Shown: in pieces, positions 35,288 to 44,116 of the stretch
Layout of the letters: each line of letters starts with the position of its first letter
Position numbering within the stretch: position 1 is the first letter of the stretch
Assembly (NCBI RefSeq): GCF_018255755.1
Contig: NZ_CP073766.1
Span: 3,286,001 to 3,350,000, forward strand
Direction: 5' to 3'
Origin: Chitinophaga sp. HK235
GTDB lineage: Bacteria; Bacteroidota; Bacteroidia; Chitinophagales; Chitinophagaceae
Length of the DNA: 64,000 nt
Notes under the pieces: model-generated
What the model saw: the letters and a program-made list of their open reading frames with translations, nothing else
What the model was told of the DNA's origin: nothing
Database searches by the model: none
Made by a program: the position numbers and the translations under genes

Positions 35288-35896
35288 TTAACAAACCATC
35301 TCGGCCATAATGATGGCCACCGCAATATGATGACGAAGGGTTTTGAGTGCGATATGCAGCTGATTACGGACTGTTTTTTCCGATACGCCCATCCGCAGGG
35401 CTATTTCAGCGATAGAGAGCTGTTGGCGACGGCTCATCAGAAACATTTCCCGGGTTCTGGGCGGCAGTGTTTCCAGCTGAGTGGATATCTCATTAAAAAG
35501 GTCTGATTCGTGCAGTTTGTCCCATATACTGTTTAATACGGGCAGAAACTGCTCTTCTACCCTGTCCAGGTGTTCGGGGCTTTTCAGTATCTCCTGAAGT
35601 CTTTTAAACGATTGAAACCTGACAGCCTGTAACAGATAACGCTGCAGGGAGCCGGAGATCTCCAGCTGTTCGCGTCTGCCCCACAGGGAGATATATACCA
35701 GCTGTACCACATCTTTCGCGTCATCATCTGATTTCAGTATTCTGCCGGCCAGGGAATATAATAGATGCCAGTGCTTATTGAAACATGTTTCAAAAGCTTT
35801 CTGATCGCCGGCCTTGATCTGGTGGAGCAACTCGATATCTTCACTGTTTTGCATAGCAACAGGTTTGACACTGCCCTGCAAAGTAAAGCAATCCAT
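35288..35896 (-). CDS. ECF RNA polymerase sigma-70 factor
   Basis: Up to 202 residues. An internal ATG at 35854 would give 188 residues starting MQNSEDIELL, which fits the family better than the longer start; the first 14 residues have no family character. Region 2 is near 25-95 (FETCFNKHWHLLYSLAGRIL; DVVQLVYISLWGRRE). Region 4 is near 140-195 (LPPRTREMFLMSRRQ, then LSIAEIALRMGVSEKTVRNQ). It heads a ten-gene minus-strand series and is paired with the FecR gene downstream. It is divergent from the GT87-like gene across an 89-base gap. Confidence 0.93.
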   Translation of the reverse strand: MDCFTLQGSVKPVAMQNSEDIELLHQIKAGDQKAFETCFNKHWHLLYSLAGRILKSDDDAKDVVQLVYISLWGRREQLEISGSLQRYLLQAVRFQSFKRLQEILKSPEHLDRVEEQFLPVLNSIWDKLHESDLFNEISTQLETLPPRTREMFLMSRRQQLSIAEIALRMGVSEKTVRNQLHIALKTLRHHIAVAIIMAEMVC

Positions 35897-35985
35897 TCCC
35901 TGGGTTATTTTAATTTAATGTTATCAATTATTTTTATCAGGTGATACTGTTACTCTCTGCCTTTTAAATAACACTAAACAACCAT

Positions 35986-37260
35986 ATGTCTTTTTTTCTT
36001 CTTTTCAATGGAGGGAATGCGAAAATCCTGCGTTTATCATGTAGCGATAGACATTGTAGCCGTAAATTTTTTATTGTGCCAAAACATCATCAACCTGCAC
36101 CTGTAATAACACTCACTGCCAGCAATCGGGTACCATCCTGGTATCAGCATCCGATGATCGTGACAGTACTGTATTTTCTGGGAACACTGATATTATATAT
36201 ACAATCACTGCTTACGGGCAAATACAATAATTTTATCATCTTCCGCAGCTCATGGGATCATCTGCTGCATCATATGCCGCTGTATAAGCTGTACCCCGAA
36301 ACTTATTTTGACTACTTTTTATACCACCCTACTTTCCCTATCCTGTTTGCACCACTGGCCATTTTACCGGCCACTGTGGGTTTGTTTATCTGGCTGATGG
36401 GCAGCTCCGGTCTTTTTCTGTACGCCCTGCGTCAGTTGCCGGTAGCTGCCAACAGGCGGTATATCATCAGCTGGCTGCTGATACTGGAGCTGTTAAACGC
36501 TATCCAGTCTTCACAAACCAATCCGATCATGACTGCGCTGATGCTGCTGACCGTGATCAATCTGGAACGAAAGAAACCTTTACTGGCAGCGCTTTTCACC
36601 TGTCTCTGTTTTTTCATCAAAGGTTATGGCGCCATCACAGGATTGCTGTTTCTCTTTTATGACAACAAAAGTACTTACATGAAATACTGTCTGCTGTTTG
36701 GCATTAGCGGCACCTTACTCCCGCTGCTGATATTGTCTCCGGCTGAACTGATACAAACGTATAAAGACTGGTTTCATATGATCACCAGCCCTGTTATACT
36801 GGAAGATGCTTCTGTACGGGGCATGATACATGCGCTGATGCATATCCCTCTGCAGCCTGCTATCGGGATAGATAAAGTGATGCATGTGGTAGCATTTACA
36901 GGACTGGGCACCGCGCTCTTTTTCGCGTGGAAAAACAAAGCTCCTTTTTACAAATGGATCATAGCAGCTTACCTGATGTTGTGGGTGGTATTGTTCAACC
37001 AGAGCACAGAATCTCCTACCTATATTATGGCGGTAACCGGTGCTGTTGCCGGCTTGATGCTGTTGCCGGAAAGGCCACTGTCCGTTATCCTGTTAGGGAT
37101 ACTGGTGGTAGTCACCTCTCTGTGCCCTACCGACCTGGTACCTTCCTTCATCAACAAAATAGCCGTCAGTTATCAGCTGAAAGCATTGCCCTGTTTGCTG
37201 ATACTGTTTTACTTCCAGTATTATTTGTGTTTTACTAAACAAACAGCAGCGGAGGAATAA
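35986..37260 (+). CDS. GT87-like (DUF2029) polytopic membrane glycosyltransferase
   Basis: Up to 424 residues. The first 30 codons lack family character; an in-frame GTG at 36076 would give a 394-residue protein starting MPKHHQPAPV. There are about nine to ten hydrophobic helices, the first at MIVTVLYFLGTLILYIQSLL. The loop after it (NFIIFRSSWDHLLHHMPLY) has the acidic residue typical of GT-C enzymes, followed by YHPTFPILFAPLAIL and SSQTNPIMTALMLLTV, patterns of the DUF2029/GT87 group, which transfer sugars from polyprenyl-phosphate donors. Specificity cannot be inferred. It stands alone, 82 bases before the histidine kinase gene. Confidence 0.8.
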   Translation: MSFFLLFNGGNAKILRLSCSDRHCSRKFFIVPKHHQPAPVITLTASNRVPSWYQHPMIVTVLYFLGTLILYIQSLLTGKYNNFIIFRSSWDHLLHHMPLYKLYPETYFDYFLYHPTFPILFAPLAILPATVGLFIWLMGSSGLFLYALRQLPVAANRRYIISWLLILELLNAIQSSQTNPIMTALMLLTVINLERKKPLLAALFTCLCFFIKGYGAITGLLFLFYDNKSTYMKYCLLFGISGTLLPLLILSPAELIQTYKDWFHMITSPVILEDASVRGMIHALMHIPLQPAIGIDKVMHVVAFTGLGTALFFAWKNKAPFYKWIIAAYLMLWVVLFNQSTESPTYIMAVTGAVAGLMLLPERPLSVILLGILVVVTSLCPTDLVPSFINKIAVSYQLKALPCLLILFYFQYYLCFTKQTAAEE

Positions 37261-37342
37261 CGCCTGTCCCCCGTTTTCTGCGCTCCTGTACTTTACTTTT
37301 TTATTTCCGGCGGAACGATTTACTTTGTTCCGGATACATGGT

Positions 37343-38401
37343 ATGAAAAAGCAGGTACGCATATCTCCTTACTGGCTGTGCCAGCTCAGCGGCTGGACAG
37401 TAGCCGCCCTTCACTGGGAAGTGGAAGGTTTTTTGCGAAGTCCGTATTTCAGCTACCGGCTGGCTATCCTCAACTTTGTGGCGGATATTGTAATCAATAT
37501 CCTACTAACACATGCCTACCGCCGGTTTGCGTTGCAACACCGCTGGCCTGCGTTACCGCCCCGGGCATTGATACTGCGTATCATACCAGCTGTATTATTA
37601 CTGGCGGTCTGTTTTACCTTCACGGTATCGCTGCGGTTTTATATCGAGCAGTACTATCCATCATTTGAGCTGTCTTATTGGACTTATCTGAAAGACATAG
37701 GCCGGCAGCCTTTTATGACCGGCATCCGGACCATGGCCGTTTGGGTACTGGCCTGGCATATGTACCACTATGCACAGCGGGAGATCCGTACCGCACAGGA
37801 GAATGCCCGGCTACAGCTCCTTACCAGGGAAATACAACTCAGCAATCTCTCTGCCCAACTCAATCCTCATTTCTTTTTTAACTCACTCAACAATATCAAG
37901 TCGCTGATACTGGAAGATCCGGTATTGGCCAGAAGGGCCATAGATCTGCTTTCCGAGCTGTTGCGCCATGCATTGTACAAACAGTCCGACAAACTGATAC
38001 CCCTACACGAAGAACTGCAGGTAGTCAGCGATTATCTGGAGCTGGAGAAACTACGTTTCGAAGACCGGCTGGAAGCAGACATCCGGATGAACGCGCCATT
38101 GTCAGATGTATTAGTTCCTCCACTCAGCATACAAACCATGGTAGAAAATGCCATCAAACATGGCATCAACAAAAGTATGGACGGTGGCAGCATTATCATC
38201 ACCATAGAAAAAAATGTAACAGCTGTCCGTATCACGGTACAAAATCCGGGACGCCTGGAGCAGTCTGCCACCTCCAGCGGACTGGGCATCCGTAATCTGC
38301 AGGAACGGCTACAGCTGCAGTTTCACGGTCAGGCTTCCTTTCATATCACAGCATTGCCTGATGAAAAAGTTTTAACCGTCTTAACTATTCCGGTTATATG
38401 A
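37343..38401 (+). CDS. LytS/YehU-family sensor histidine kinase
   Basis: 352 residues from the ATG at 37343; an in-frame TTG at 37325 is less likely. The N-terminal 145 residues contain four membrane helices with no recognised extracellular sensor. The cytoplasmic part begins with a coiled coil (about 145-170) and the His_kinase motif AQLNPHFFFNSLNNIKSL with phospho-acceptor His176. The ATPase domain has the N-box TMVENAIKHGI (Glu268, Asn269) and the G-box SSGLGIRNLQERL. Its stop overlaps the start of the LytTR regulator gene by four bases (ATGA), so the two are translated together. The signal is unknown. Confidence 0.95.
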   Translation: MKKQVRISPYWLCQLSGWTVAALHWEVEGFLRSPYFSYRLAILNFVADIVINILLTHAYRRFALQHRWPALPPRALILRIIPAVLLLAVCFTFTVSLRFYIEQYYPSFELSYWTYLKDIGRQPFMTGIRTMAVWVLAWHMYHYAQREIRTAQENARLQLLTREIQLSNLSAQLNPHFFFNSLNNIKSLILEDPVLARRAIDLLSELLRHALYKQSDKLIPLHEELQVVSDYLELEKLRFEDRLEADIRMNAPLSDVLVPPLSIQTMVENAIKHGINKSMDGGSIIITIEKNVTAVRITVQNPGRLEQSATSSGLGIRNLQERLQLQFHGQASFHITALPDEKVLTVLTIPVI

Positions 38402-39117
38402 AAAAGATACGAGTAGTGATTGTGGATGATGAACGTGCAGCGCGGGAAGAGATCAAACGGGCATTACAGCCGTATACAGACTATACGGTGGCGGGAGAAG
38501 CTAAAAATGTAAGTGCCGCTCTGGAGCTGATCAGGGAAACGCAGCCGGACCTGCTTTTCCTGGATGTCCAGATGCCTGGTGCTTCCGGCTTCGATCTGCT
38601 GGCCAGTCTGTCCGAAGTACCGGACGTGATCTTTACCACCGCTTATGATGCTTATGCAGTAAAAGCATTCGATAACAACGCACTCGACTATCTGCTTAAA
38701 CCTTTCCGCAGCGAGAGGTTCGCACAGGCCATGGACAAACACTGCAACAAATGTATGGAACGCGCTGCCCTGGCCGGAAACAACCTGTCCGATAAACAAC
38801 TTTTCATCAAAGAAGGTGATCAGTGTTTTTTCCTGAAGCAGGGAGAAATATATCTGATAGAATCTGTGGACAACTACGCCCGTATACATTTTCAGGGGAA
38901 ACAGGTGCTGATAAAAACCTCCCTTAACCAGCTGGAATCCAGACTGGACCCCGCTTCTTTTTTCAGGATCAACAGAAGTCAGATTATCCATGCCCGTTAT
39001 ATCACCCGTATTGTAACTATTGATGGTGGCCGATTACAGCTGACTATTCATGATAGCATACAGGTAGAAGTGTCCAGCCGGCAGTCTGTTAAATTCAAGC
39101 AATGGAATAATATTTAA
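38398..39117 (+). CDS. LytTR-family response regulator
   Basis: 239 residues. The receiver domain (1-120) has acidic pocket Asp10/Asp11, phospho-acceptor Asp56 in LLFLDVQMPG, and the conserved lysine in DYLLKPF. The LytTR DNA-binding domain (about 135-235) shows IKEGDQCFFLKQGEIYLIES, DNYARIHFQGKQVLIKTSL and FFRINRSQIIHARYI. It is coupled to the kinase by a 4-base overlap. The next gene, a secreted CocE-type hydrolase, begins 25 bases later on the same strand and may be co-transcribed. Targets are unknown. Confidence 0.96.
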   Translation: MKKIRVVIVDDERAAREEIKRALQPYTDYTVAGEAKNVSAALELIRETQPDLLFLDVQMPGASGFDLLASLSEVPDVIFTTAYDAYAVKAFDNNALDYLLKPFRSERFAQAMDKHCNKCMERAALAGNNLSDKQLFIKEGDQCFFLKQGEIYLIESVDNYARIHFQGKQVLIKTSLNQLESRLDPASFFRINRSQIIHARYITRIVTIDGGRLQLTIHDSIQVEVSSRQSVKFKQWNNI

Positions 39118-39142
39118 CGGTCTCTTTCAATTATTTTTTAAG

Positions 39143-41383
39143 ATGATTTTACTAAGAAATTTTTTCTTACTGGCATTGTCATGCCTCTACCTGCACACAG
39201 CGGCACAGCAGTTTCCGCTGCCGCAGGCCACCATCAGCAGCGATAGCGCCTTACAGGTATCTATACCTTTGCTGGCAAACAAAATACTGCCCCGGTTAAA
39301 GCCTGATGAAGACACGTGGACTTATCTCAGTCAGCTGCTGATGGTACAACTCACCGCTAAAAAATATGCAGCCGCTTTACAAACTATCCAACAATACAGA
39401 CAGGCTTTTGCACAAAACGATCCGGAGATAGCCGGTATAAAATTTATTCAATACGAAACATATGCCAGGGCCATGTTGAGCAAAGCACCCTTTGAACCCG
39501 CTTTCCGGCGGGCTTTCATGGTTTCACTGAAACGACTACACGAAAGAAACCGCTTTGACATTGACAACTGGTATAGTCCGGATGTTGCTTTTCTCACTGC
39601 AGATTTCAGGCGGCAATTACAGCAACAGCAGGGAAAAGACAGTATCAGCCTGCAGGATGCCCTATCGTTGTGTAAACGGTATATTGCGTGGCAGGTGCTT
39701 CCTCCGATTGCCACCCTGGCCAAACCCTTGCTGGCAGCAGAAAACAAGGATCGTTATCTTATCAACGACAGCGTTCTGGTGAAAACCCGCGATGGCGCTA
39801 TGGTTTCAGCCATCGTTGTACGGCCCAAAGGACAACAGCATCCTTTACCTGTCATCTTTTTCTTTACTATTTACACAGAAGTCAAAAACCTTTGTATCGC
39901 CAAAGAAGCGGCCGATAAAGGTTTTGTAGGCGTGGTAGCTAATACAAGAGGTAAGCGGCTGAGCACGGATACACCTGTACCTTATGAATACGACGGCAAC
40001 GATGCCTGGGATGTGTTGGACTGGATCAGTCATCAATCGTGGTGCAATGGCAAGATAGGTATGTATGGTGGTAGTTATGTGGGGTTCACACAATGGGCTG
40101 CTGTCAAACACGGCGTACATCCCGCATTAAAGACCATCGTGCCCTCTGCAGCCGTAGTGCCGGGTTTTGATGTGCCGAAGGAAAACAATGTATACCTGAG
40201 TTTCGTATATCCGTGGATTCCTTATGTCACCAACAATAAATTCCTCGACAACGTTACCTACTACGATCAGCAGCGCTGGCGCGGGATGCAGTTCCGCTGG
40301 TACAACAGTGGCGCAGCCTATCAGATACTCGACAGTACAGATGGGCAGCCCAATCCTGTATTCCAGCGCTGGTTAGCACATCCGGCTTATGATCAGTACT
40401 GGCAAAACATGACCGCTTACCGGGAAGATTTTTCCCGCATCCATATTCCGGTACTGAGTACCACCGGTTATTTTGATGGTGCGCAGATCGGCGCCATGTA
40501 CTATCTCCGCGAACACTACCGGAATAACCCTACTGCTGATCATTATCTTGTCATCGGTCCCTTCGATCATTTAGGTTGCCAGCATGTGCCAGCACCTTAT
40601 CTGAATGGCTATAAAACAGATGCAGTGGCCCATCTCAGCATTCATCAACTTATCTACCAATGGTTTGATTATATTTTAAAAGATGGTAAAAAACCTGCTT
40701 TATTGCAGGATAAAATCAACTATCAGGTAATGGGCACCAATCAATGGAAACATGTGCCTTCTCTTGAAAAGATGAACAATGATACGCTGACGTTTTATCT
40801 TGATCAGCAGCGACTATCTCTTCAACAACCTGTCAGCACAGGCTTTGTGACCAGGCAGGTGGATCTTTCCGACAGAGAGGGCGGATTTACCAGCAACTAT
40901 ATCCTTTCGAGGCTGATTGCCTCCGATATCAATACTAGCAACAGCAGTGTGTTTGTCAGTGAGCCATTTACACAATCTGTTAATATCAACGGCTCTTTCC
41001 TTGGTAAGTTGCAGGCGGTTGTCAATAAAAAGGATGTGGACATCGGTATCGACCTCTATGAGCAGTTGCCCGACGGGCGGTACTTCCAGCTGTCCTATTA
41101 CCTGGGCCGTGCCAGTTATGCTGCGGATCCTGAAAAGCGGCAGCTGCTGGTACCCGGGGCAGTCAGTACAATTTCGTTTAGTAATACCCGTATGATCAGC
41201 AAAAAAATCAGCAAGGGCAGTCGGCTGGTGGTGGTGATCAACATCAACAAAAATCCTTTTGAAGAAATCAATTATGGCAGTGGTAAAAAGGTAAGTGAAG
41301 AAACTATTGCAGATGCCGGAGAGCCGCTACGTATCCAATGGCGCAACGATAGTTACATCCGGATACCGGTATGGAGGGACTAG
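39143..41383 (+). CDS. CocE/NonD-family secreted serine hydrolase (X-Pro dipeptidyl-peptidase-like)
   Basis: 746 residues with a signal peptide (about 1-21). Residues 25-200 form an N-terminal helical extension not found in short CocE proteins. The alpha/beta-hydrolase core (about 205-500) has the nucleophile elbow MYGGSYVGFTQ with Ser311, the candidate acid in STTGYFDGAQIG and the candidate histidine in IGPFDHLG. The C-terminal jelly-roll (about 545-745, X-Pro C-terminal domain) ends EEINYGSGKKVSEE. Members cleave acyl or peptide bonds, for example Xaa-Pro dipeptides or ester/amide substrates. Periplasmic or exported location follows from the signal peptide. The 148 bases after it hold no recognisable element. 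Confidence 0.92.
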   Translation: MILLRNFFLLALSCLYLHTAAQQFPLPQATISSDSALQVSIPLLANKILPRLKPDEDTWTYLSQLLMVQLTAKKYAAALQTIQQYRQAFAQNDPEIAGIKFIQYETYARAMLSKAPFEPAFRRAFMVSLKRLHERNRFDIDNWYSPDVAFLTADFRRQLQQQQGKDSISLQDALSLCKRYIAWQVLPPIATLAKPLLAAENKDRYLINDSVLVKTRDGAMVSAIVVRPKGQQHPLPVIFFFTIYTEVKNLCIAKEAADKGFVGVVANTRGKRLSTDTPVPYEYDGNDAWDVLDWISHQSWCNGKIGMYGGSYVGFTQWAAVKHGVHPALKTIVPSAAVVPGFDVPKENNVYLSFVYPWIPYVTNNKFLDNVTYYDQQRWRGMQFRWYNSGAAYQILDSTDGQPNPVFQRWLAHPAYDQYWQNMTAYREDFSRIHIPVLSTTGYFDGAQIGAMYYLREHYRNNPTADHYLVIGPFDHLGCQHVPAPYLNGYKTDAVAHLSIHQLIYQWFDYILKDGKKPALLQDKINYQVMGTNQWKHVPSLEKMNNDTLTFYLDQQRLSLQQPVSTGFVTRQVDLSDREGGFTSNYILSRLIASDINTSNSSVFVSEPFTQSVNINGSFLGKLQAVVNKKDVDIGIDLYEQLPDGRYFQLSYYLGRASYAADPEKRQLLVPGAVSTISFSNTRMISKKISKGSRLVVVININKNPFEEINYGSGKKVSEETIADAGEPLRIQWRNDSYIRIPVWRD

Positions 41384-41531
41384 AATATTTCACTTGATAA
41401 GAATCTATGCATATATAACAATATTGATTACAAATACCTGAACATAATAAAAAATCATATACATTAGCCAGACAGACATGATCATTAACCAATCTTCTGT
41501 TACCATTTAAAACTAAATACATATACAACCT

Positions 41532-42341
41532 ATGAAAAAAACGTTACTCACACTGGCCGGTATGGCGCTGTTATTCACTGCATGTTCAAAAAAAGACGAT
41601 ACTGCTCAATCCGAAGACAATTATTTGAAAGGTTTGTTAAAAGGTGCATACAGCATCACTGACACTGTCCGCTTTGAGTACAACAGTGATAAAACGGTTT
41701 CAAGAGCTCGTTTTGGCTGGATTGACGGAACTGATGTTGGAGGAGGTATTGCCACCTTCAAATATGCCAACAACAAAATGACGGAAGCATGGCTCAGCGC
41801 TTACAGCGAATCACTGGTGTTTGGCCCCAATACACTGGAAACACAGTTCATTTATGCGGGTGATAAATTGCAGAAGATTGTGAGACCTCAGGGAACCGGT
41901 CTTCCACGTATTGATTCCATTGGATATGGCGCCAATGGCAAAGCGGAAAAAGTATTCTATTACGAGGCCGATCCTGCTGATAGAACTAAACAGAAAAATA
42001 TCCAGATTGACGTCCTGGAATGGACCGGTAATAATATTTCTAAAATCACCTCTACCTGGAATGGACCAACAGGACCGGTGACAGCTATAGACACTTATAT
42101 TTTAGATGACAAACCAAACTATCAGGGTGATGTATTAATGACGGTATTAGAAGATGGTTTTGAGCCTGAAGCGTTCAATGCCAACAACGTAACAAAAGTT
42201 ACCAGAACACAGGACGGTTTAGACAGAATTAACACCTTTGATTTTGAATACAACAGTCAAAATAAAGCCATCAAACAAACCGCTACCTATAAATTTAAAC
42301 AATCCGGTACCGAAGTAAAGACCTTCGAATACTACAAATAA
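41532..42341 (+). CDS. DUF4595-like lipoprotein, intact member of a local family
   Basis: 269 residues. The signal peptide has lipobox FTAC (Cys18). The rest consists of beta-hairpin units with a recurring pattern: VRFEYNSDKTVSRARFGW, TFKYANNKMTEAW, TQFIYAGDKLQKIV, FDFEYNSQNKAIKQT. This resembles the DUF4595/RHS-like repeats seen in Bacteroidota lipoproteins of unknown role. A broken paralogue follows at 42431 and a short fragment at 43909, so the family has been duplicating and decaying here. A strong hairpin at 42355-42382 ends the transcript. Confidence 0.85.
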   Translation: MKKTLLTLAGMALLFTACSKKDDTAQSEDNYLKGLLKGAYSITDTVRFEYNSDKTVSRARFGWIDGTDVGGGIATFKYANNKMTEAWLSAYSESLVFGPNTLETQFIYAGDKLQKIVRPQGTGLPRIDSIGYGANGKAEKVFYYEADPADRTKQKNIQIDVLEWTGNNISKITSTWNGPTGPVTAIDTYILDDKPNYQGDVLMTVLEDGFEPEAFNANNVTKVTRTQDGLDRINTFDFEYNSQNKAIKQTATYKFKQSGTEVKTFEYYK

Positions 42342-42354
42342 TAAAATCCATTTC

Positions 42355-42382
42355 CGGCGGATGATCAGAAGATCATCCGCCG
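42355..42382 (+). terminator. Hairpin after the intact lipoprotein gene
   Basis: CGGCGGATGATC (42355-42366) pairs perfectly with GATCATCCGCCG (42371-42382) across a 4-base loop (AGAA). The following TTGTCATTTA is only weakly T-rich, so the site may act as a terminator or as a 3' stabilising stem. Confidence 0.7.
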
Positions 42383-42430
42383 TTGTCATTTATAACCTGC
42401 AACTGTATCTATCATATCCATATCCCGTCT

Positions 42431-43097
42431 ATGAAAAAATATTTACTGGCTTTAACAGCAACAACATTGCTTTTTACCGCCTGCTCCAAAAAAGACGGCA
42501 CTACCCCTGAAGATAAAAACGATCCACTGTCAGGCTTGCTGGCAGGCATTTACAGCCCGGCCGACACTTCCCGGCTGCAATACAACGATGACAAGACACT
42601 GGCAAAAATCACCTATACGTGGAACCGTACACTTTCCAGCGGATCAGGTGTGGAGACAGGTGGATTCTATCCGTTACCGTGCTGACGGTAAAGCCGAAAA
42701 AGTATTCCGTATCCGCGACTACAATACAGTCAACACCAGAATAGCCAACACCTACTCCCTGGAATGGACCGGCAACAATATCACCCGTGTAGTGGAGGAA
42801 TACGGAGATAAAACAGATCCACTCTATACTGTCTACGTTTATAACTACACCTTCGACGACAAACCGCATATCTATGCAGATTTTCAGGCCATGCTGCTGG
42901 ATGGCGGTTTTAATGCTGAATACTTCTGCGCCAACAACATTACCAAAGCAGAGCAAGTTAACGGGAACGGCAGTACGGACGTCAATACCTTCATCTATGA
43001 ATACAACAGTAAGAACAAGGTGAATAAAATGAAGTCCTACTATTCCTTTGATCAGCCACTGGGAGAGAAGTTGACTACTTTTGAATATCGTAAATAA
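42431..43097 (+). pseudogene. Frameshifted and internally deleted paralogue of the 41532 lipoprotein
   Basis: An ATG at 42431 begins a normal lipoprotein leader (LLFTACSKKDG) and continues in frame to SGSGVETGG, then stops at 42685. The C-terminal half resumes in another frame: VDSIRYRADGKAEKVF near 42657 through to FEYRK and the stop at 43097. Against the intact copy, the stretch between the two halves lacks about 50 codons by my alignment. A deletion of a length not divisible by three therefore explains both the missing segment and the frameshift. Both halves remain well conserved, so the lesion is recent or could be a sequencing error. A second internal start at 42588 is unlikely to make a secreted protein. 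Confidence 0.85.
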
Positions 43098-43115
43098 CAG
43101 ATCATCTCAAAGGAC

Positions 43116-43155
43116 TGCCCCAAAGTAAAACAAAGACTTTGGGGCATTTTTTTTT
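43116..43155 (+). terminator. Rho-independent terminator after the lipoprotein pseudogene
   Basis: TGCCCCAAAG (43116-43125) pairs perfectly with CTTTGGGGCA (43137-43146) around an 11-base loop, followed by nine T residues at 43147-43155. This is a textbook terminator and shows that the pseudogene was once a transcribed unit. The 43156-43360 stretch holds no gene that I can see. Confidence 0.92.
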
Positions 43156-43360
43156 GGATAATTTACAATGGCAGCGGCCGCCGGCACTACGATTGTCGTC
43201 ACCTTTTTTTATGTAAAAAACTGTTATTTTTAAAATCGTCGGTTATCATCGGACCGGCATTTATCAGTACTATCCTGAAGTCTCAGATCAGGATGATATT
43301 CTTTCACATACAACGGTCCTTACCGTATTATTATTTGTTTCACCTCAAAACCTCTATTTT

Positions 43361-43693
43361 ATGGGAATTATTGTTTTTTATGAAGGCAACAATGCTACAC
43401 AAAACATCGTTCAAACAGTAGAAGATGAACCAGGACAAAACTTCAGACCTGTAAAAAATGATGAAATCAGGTCTGCCAAATTATTCTCAGTTCGGCCAGG
43501 CTGCAATGTCGTGATGTACGATTCTCCGGATGGGTCCATGAATGATGACTTCTGTAACATCATGGTAAAAAGATCAGCGCCGGAGTATACAGTGGGTACC
43601 TTTGAAAGATCTTATGAAGATGAGTTTGTAATTGTGCAGTACATTCGTAATAATGGTCTGGACGGCAAGGTTTCCAGGATCAAAATTAACTGA
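43361..43693 (+). CDS. Small beta/gamma-crystallin-like protein
   Basis: 110 residues, no signal peptide. The start IIVFYEGNNATQ and the motif KNDEIRSAKLFSVRPGCNVV resemble a beta/gamma-crystallin Greek-key motif: an N/D-N/D-x-x-S/T-S calcium site followed by x-V-x-P-G-x-x-V-x-x-Y. The fifth site position is Arg instead of Ser/Thr. The end has NNGLDGKVSRIKI. If correct, the protein is a single small beta-sandwich, possibly calcium-binding, in the cytoplasm or released by lysis. It sits between decayed lipoprotein copies, with a 13-bp-stem terminator after it. The family call is tentative; the gene itself looks real because of its start, length and following terminator. Confidence 0.75.
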   Translation: MGIIVFYEGNNATQNIVQTVEDEPGQNFRPVKNDEIRSAKLFSVRPGCNVVMYDSPDGSMNDDFCNIMVKRSAPEYTVGTFERSYEDEFVIVQYIRNNGLDGKVSRIKIN

Positions 43694-43730
43694 GTGTTGA
43701 GATAAAACAATCATAAAAAATAAAAAGGCT

Positions 43731-43760
43731 GGCCCATCTGTAAATACTTACAGATGGGCC
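43731..43760. terminator. Perfect 13-bp-stem hairpin, probably bidirectional terminator
   Basis: GGCCCATCTGTAA (43731-43743) pairs exactly with TTACAGATGGGCC (43748-43760) across a 4-base loop. On the plus strand it is followed by AACTTGTTTTA. On the minus strand it is followed by a T-rich run complementary to 43711-43726. It can end the small crystallin-like gene and stop readthrough from the right. Confidence 0.85.
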
Positions 43761-43908
43761 AACTTGTTTTACAGGTTACTGATTCCCAAGAAAATAAACA
43801 ATGCGGCATACACTCACCGCCATTGTAGTAACTTTCAGTATATGCTTTCCCGTAGTGAGTCCGTCTCCCAGTATCAGGTACCATGGCAGGTACAGACTTC
43901 TGCTCCAT

Positions 43909-44056
43909 GCCTATGCAGATTTTCAGGCCATGTTACTGGATGGCGGTTTTGATGCAGAAAGCTTCTGCACCAACAGCGTTACCAAAGCAGAGAAGGATAA
44001 CGGGAACGACACTACGGACATTAACATCCTTCGTCTATGAATGCAACAGTAAAAAC
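43909..44056 (+). pseudogene. Remnant of a third copy of the DUF4595-like lipoprotein
   Basis: About 150 bases match 42872-43020 of the neighbouring pseudogene: both encode YADFQAMLLDGGF followed by a Cys and TKAE. The fragment then shifts frame near 44025 and resumes with FVYECNSKN. No 5' half and no lipobox are present. A fortuitous 79-codon frame from 43801 fuses a signal-peptide-like stretch (MRHTLTAIVVTFSICF) to this fragment, but I doubt it is a gene. Confidence 0.8.
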
Positions 44057-44116
44057 TCGTTATATTTTCTGAATGTTCCTCAGACCCAGGTTATCAACCA
44101 AATATAAACAGAAGCT

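Noticed and set aside
43801..44040. 79-codon frame with a signal-peptide-like start
   Set aside because: It fuses unrelated upstream sequence to a decayed lipoprotein fragment that is frameshifted shortly after, so a functional gene is unlikely.
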